From Rapana venosa (taxonomy: Eukaryota > Mollusca > Gastropoda > Neogastropoda > Muricidae): 64,000 bases of DNA. Each line of letters opens with the position of its first letter. The stretch's first letter is position 1. The DNA lies in contig CM054155.1 of NCBI GenBank assembly GCA_028751875.1, positions 2,572,173 through 2,636,172 on the forward strand, written 5' to 3'. The notes beneath the pieces are model-generated. The model did not search any database and was not told the origin of the DNA. It saw only the letters and a list, made by a program, of their open reading frames with translations. Shown here piece after piece: positions 61,015-64,000 of this stretch. The translations under genes were made by a program, and so were the position numbers.

Positions 61015-61631
61015 GAATAAACTATGTTTGAACTGTCACTGGCTTTCATCTGTCTATCGGATTGTTGTTGTTGTTTTTAATCTTATCTATCTGTTTTAGA
61101 TCAGTCCTTACATAGTGCAAAAGTAATTGTGTTGGTGGTGTCAACTTCCGAGGCTGAGTTTTTTTTTTTTTTTGTTGTTGTTTGTTGTTGTTGGGTGTTT
61201 TTTTTTTGTTTGTTTTTTTTTTTGGGGGGGGGGGGGGTCTTGTGCACAGTGACAGACTGCAGAGTGGCCGCTGAGGAGGAAGGGAATGCATGATTAGGGT
61301 CGAAAGTCTACTCAAGACACTTCTGGACAGCATGAGCAGATAAATAATTATGAGAGACGAATTGAAGTGGGGGCTTTGAAGTCAGACTGGCAATTCCATG
61401 CTAACCAGCCCGTGTCTGTCTGTGTTTCTGTCTCTCTCTCTCTGGCACACCAGCTAGAGCTAGACTAGGCTATCAGGTGGCATCCACATAATTATCAAGA
61501 CGAGGGCTGCGAACAGCTTACGCCGACATAACGAAGCCGTCAGCACACGGAATGAATGTCTTACTGCATGTAACCAGAGCCTGCATCGATGCACGCGTGT
61601 GCCTGGTGTCTGTCTACATGCGTAGTGATAG

Positions 61632-61636
<5 letters not shown>

Positions 61637-61670
<34 letters not shown>
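61637..61670. repeat. (GA)n tract
   Basis: About 34 bases of GA, with (GT)n at 61713-61734 and (CA)n at 61783-61807 nearby. Confidence 0.93.
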
Positions 61671-61849
61671 CAGAGGCGTTTATTTATCCAGAATAATAAC
61701 GTATTTCAGTAGTGTGTGTGTGTGTGTGTGTGTGATGGCAAACATCACAGAATGACTAGAATGACTTAAGCAGTACCAGCAAACACACACACACACACAC
61801 ACACACAGGAGTTTTTAGTTTGCAATCACACTATATGCTGCAGAATGGC

Positions 61850-62470
61850 TGCAGTTGCTGGCTCCGGAGTGTCGCAAACTGTCGCATAGCCAAAGACCGC
61901 GAGCTGCGCCTTAGGCCTAGGGCCTACCGCAACTGCCGTCTGCATGTGACGCAGAGTGCATGGCTCTAGTGTGAACGACAGATAAAGTAACTCAGTCTCA
62001 CGCGCGTGCAGGAAGCGATAAATTCCATACGCCTGTCTCTCGGAAATCCGTGACTTGCCTCAGCTCAGTCTGTTGCAGTCAGCCACTGAATGTTCGTGTC
62101 AACAACTGACGAACTTCCCTCATTCACGTCAGCGTCCGTGTCGAATCTGCGATTTTGAGAGATTTTTTACATAAAAAAATCAGCGCCTTTGATTGTGTAT
62201 TAGTGCAAGATAGGGCCTAGGCCTACTGCAATTGTTTTAGAAGCTGTTCTTTGCTCGTGTTGATGGGCTTGCCTCGTGAAGAGAAAAAAGAACGCACTGT
62301 CGTCTCAAGAACATGGATTCTATTGTTATACGTTTGAAAAACCTCCAAGCCTCAAGGGATGTACTTTTCTAAACAGGACTGAAAAGACCAACTGCAGGCT
62401 CTTGTGGTCGGTCCGCCCACGTGCAGAGAGAGCACGCTCACGAGTTCCGGTGGAGGAAACTGGGTCAAAT
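61850..62470 (+). promoter_or_regulatory. Presumed promoter and 5' UTR of the RASA3-like gene
   Basis: Low-repeat sequence, richer in CG than the surroundings, precedes a start codon with an intact first donor. An E-box-like CACGTG lies at about 62438. No TATA box is obvious and the transcription start cannot be placed. The frame of the ATG is open for about 195 bases upstream (from 62276) but has no earlier ATG in it. Confidence 0.4.
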
Positions 62471-62522
62471 ATGGCTGGCGTAGGTGATGTGCGGGTGGAG
62501 GAGAGTTTACGGGTGAAAATAG
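62471..62522 (+). CDS. First coding exon of a probable RASA3/RASA2 (GAP1)-like Ras-GAP
   Basis: ATG in TCAAATATGG context opens MAGVGDVRVEESLRVKIG, cut by the donor AAAATAG|GTGAGT in phase 1. This resembles the N-terminus of GAP1-family Ras GTPase-activating proteins, where a short variable start leads into the first strand of the C2A domain (…VKIKIGEAKNL in vertebrate RASA3). From memory, the first intron falls at the same Gly there. These proteins carry two C2 domains, a RasGAP domain, PH and Btk motif, and act at the plasma membrane. With only 17 codons the call rests on weak evidence; the rest of the gene lies beyond the window. Confidence 0.5.
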
Positions 62523-64000
62523 GTGAGTTTTAAAGTTTTATCCAACATTTTCTTTAAAACAGTTTCGTAATAGTGAGGAAGATGCATTTCAGTCGTTATG
62601 CTTTGCTCTGAGGATGCTGTCATTGTGGTTTAGTCATTTTTGTTGGCGGTAGCAACAGCCGATACAACTTGCCTAGGGGCAGGCGGGGCACTCAAGTCAG
62701 TTGAAGTCGGTTGCCCCCAGTGGGGTCGGTCAAGCACATCGACCTCAGCAGTAATGCTTCTGGCAGCTGAATCAGATAGGCTAGCTAGGCCTAGTCGCCA
62801 GACAGCCATCTAACAGATGTGCCGCAGCTAGTCTAACGGTAATTTAAAAGGCAACAGTTTGAAAAGTCGGTGACTGGACACCGACTGCACGTGCCTAGGT
62901 TATTTTGATTCAGTGTGGCAATTACACAAGCCAGCAAAATATCGATACTGTTTCTTGTTTGTGCGGGTTGGTCTCGTGGCAGTAATGTTTGGGTTTTTTC
63001 CACCCCTGTGAAGTTTATCTTTATTAATAACTTTTCACAAAAATAAAAATGATAATTTCCCAATCCTAGATGCAGCTGTGAAAGCAATAGCAGCTAGATC
63101 AAAATATATAGATGATCTATACAGTTTATGTAGGCACCAGTAGTTCAAGCATGAGTGCTTTAGCAGATTGAAGTATCTGTTGTTTTCTCTGTGTGTTTTG
63201 TTTGTTTTAGACCTTTTTATGTCTTTAAAGCTGGCCTGATAAGTTGTCTAGAATAAATAGAATCCATTATTAATATAACTTCTTTCCATACTGTCTGAGT
63301 GTCTCAGTATCTGTTTTAGGGAGAAGGGTGTGTTTGTGTGTGTATGTGTGTGTGTGTGTGTGTGCATGTGTGTGTGCACATGTGTTTGTGTGTGCGTGTT
63401 TGTTTTGTTTTGAGGGAGGAGGAAGGGGTGTATGTGTATGCATGTGTGAAAGTGGAAGGTGCTTAAACTTTTGTCTGTGTGTGTGTGTGTTTTACATTTT
63501 TCATAGTGTTTATATAACTTGTTTATGTGTATGCATGTGTGAAAGTGGAAGCTGCTTAAACTTTTGTCTGTGTGTGTGTGTGTTTTACATTTTTCATAGT
63601 GTTTATATAACTTGTTTAAAGTTGAAACCTTAAATAAAGCTTTTTTTTTGGGGGGGGGGGATTGGTCTGCTTGAGGTATATAAAAATTATAAGTTATAAC
63701 TGCAGTGTTTGTGATTGATGTGAAGTATTATTACACATGTGAATCAAGATGGAATCTGTGCTGTAGGCATAAGCCAAGGTGACATGATGATTACGCATAC
63801 AAAACAAATAATCCATTATTAACACAGGCACTTATTCAGTACATCAGGTGTGCATACACTGTTTACTTAGCAAAGTCCACTGAGCAAAGTTAGATGACAA
63901 ATCTTTTGGCGCATTTGCTCTCTCTCTCTCTCTCTCACTCTCCCTCCCCCCCCCCCCCCACCCCATCCCTCCCTCCTGACAAAGCCTCACATTTTTAAAC
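62523..64000 (+). other. First intron of the RASA3-like gene (partial)
   Basis: Unique AT-rich sequence, a 94-bp duplication with GT repeats (63430-63620), poly-G (63650-63660) and a short CT/poly-C stretch (63920-63962). No further exon is recognised before the window ends. Confidence 0.5.
63430..63620. repeat. 94-bp direct duplication
   Basis: TGTGTATGCATGTGTGAAAG, then TGGAAG(G/C)TGCTTAAAC and TTTTACATTTTTCATAGTGT TTATATAACTTG, occurs twice in tandem with one mismatch noticed. A recent event. Confidence 0.93.

Larger units (their letters stand above)
50459..61850. other. Intergenic region with repeats
   Basis: Between the presumed end of the Rho-GEF gene and the start of the next gene lie AT-rich unique sequence, (GA)n (52106-52156), CTGT/CTGA repeats (52816-52976), retroelement tails (52997, 56338, 56558), SINE copies (55850, 58155), a minus-strand LINE (58650-60575) and microsatellites (56046, 56663, 58509, 60959, 61637). 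No host gene is recognised, so this is the main gene-poor part of the window. Confidence 0.65.

Overview
This window is from an animal nuclear genome. Coding sequence is split into short exons with GT/AG borders by large introns, and those introns are packed with (CT)n, (CA)n and other tandem repeats plus tRNA-derived SINEs and 5'-truncated LINEs. The style of the SINEs and LINEs and the extreme microsatellite load suggest a lophotrochozoan, most likely a gastropod mollusc. That placement is an inference; no species can be named from the sequence.

One plus-strand gene fills most of the window, from about 5.76 kb to a stop codon at 47.891 kb, with a 3' UTR of unknown length beyond. It is a Dbl-family Rho guanine-nucleotide exchange factor of the ASEF/SPATA13/ARHGEF4/collybistin group. 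Layout: a long low-complexity exon (5760-7521); small exons at 10131, 12371, 16104, 27052 and 27440; an SH3 exon (28704-28883); four exons for the linker and the DH catalytic domain (34453-39405); damaged pieces of a PH domain (39863 to about 41900); and two C-terminal exons (43786-43860 and 47716-47891). Splice phases agree from exon to exon with two exceptions: 16332 to 27052 does not join in frame, and the PH exons carry many small indels. Any exons further 5' and the promoter lie outside the window or were not recognised.

The most interesting point is a reading frame of about 2.6 kb (32063-34644, one frame shift) in the intron between the SH3 exon and the first DH-linker exon. It runs directly into that linker exon. 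It is either an alternative first exon giving a protein with a large disordered N-terminus and no SH3 domain, or a giant optional internal exon. In ASEF proteins the SH3 region helps hold the exchange domain inactive, so an isoform without it could be regulated very differently. The SH3 exon is also flanked on both sides by retroelement 3' ends with TTGAC-type tails; these supply tandem branch-point-like CTGAC motifs upstream and a complementary TCAAGTCAAG downstream.

At the right end, 62471-62522 is probably the first coding exon of a second plus-strand gene, resembling the start of the RASA3/RASA2 (GAP1) Ras-GAP family. Between the two genes (about 50.5-62.4 kb) lie SINE copies, LINE 3' ends, a minus-strand LINE fragment with reverse transcriptase and RNase H remnants (58.7-60.6 kb), and microsatellites. 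The first 5 kb holds only tandem repeats and no recognisable gene.

Frame breaks cluster in the GC-rich first exon (5.76-6.6 kb) and in the PH exons (39.8-42 kb, next to a 1 kb ACTAC array), while the SH3 and DH exons are clean. Local assembly error explains this better than decay of the gene.
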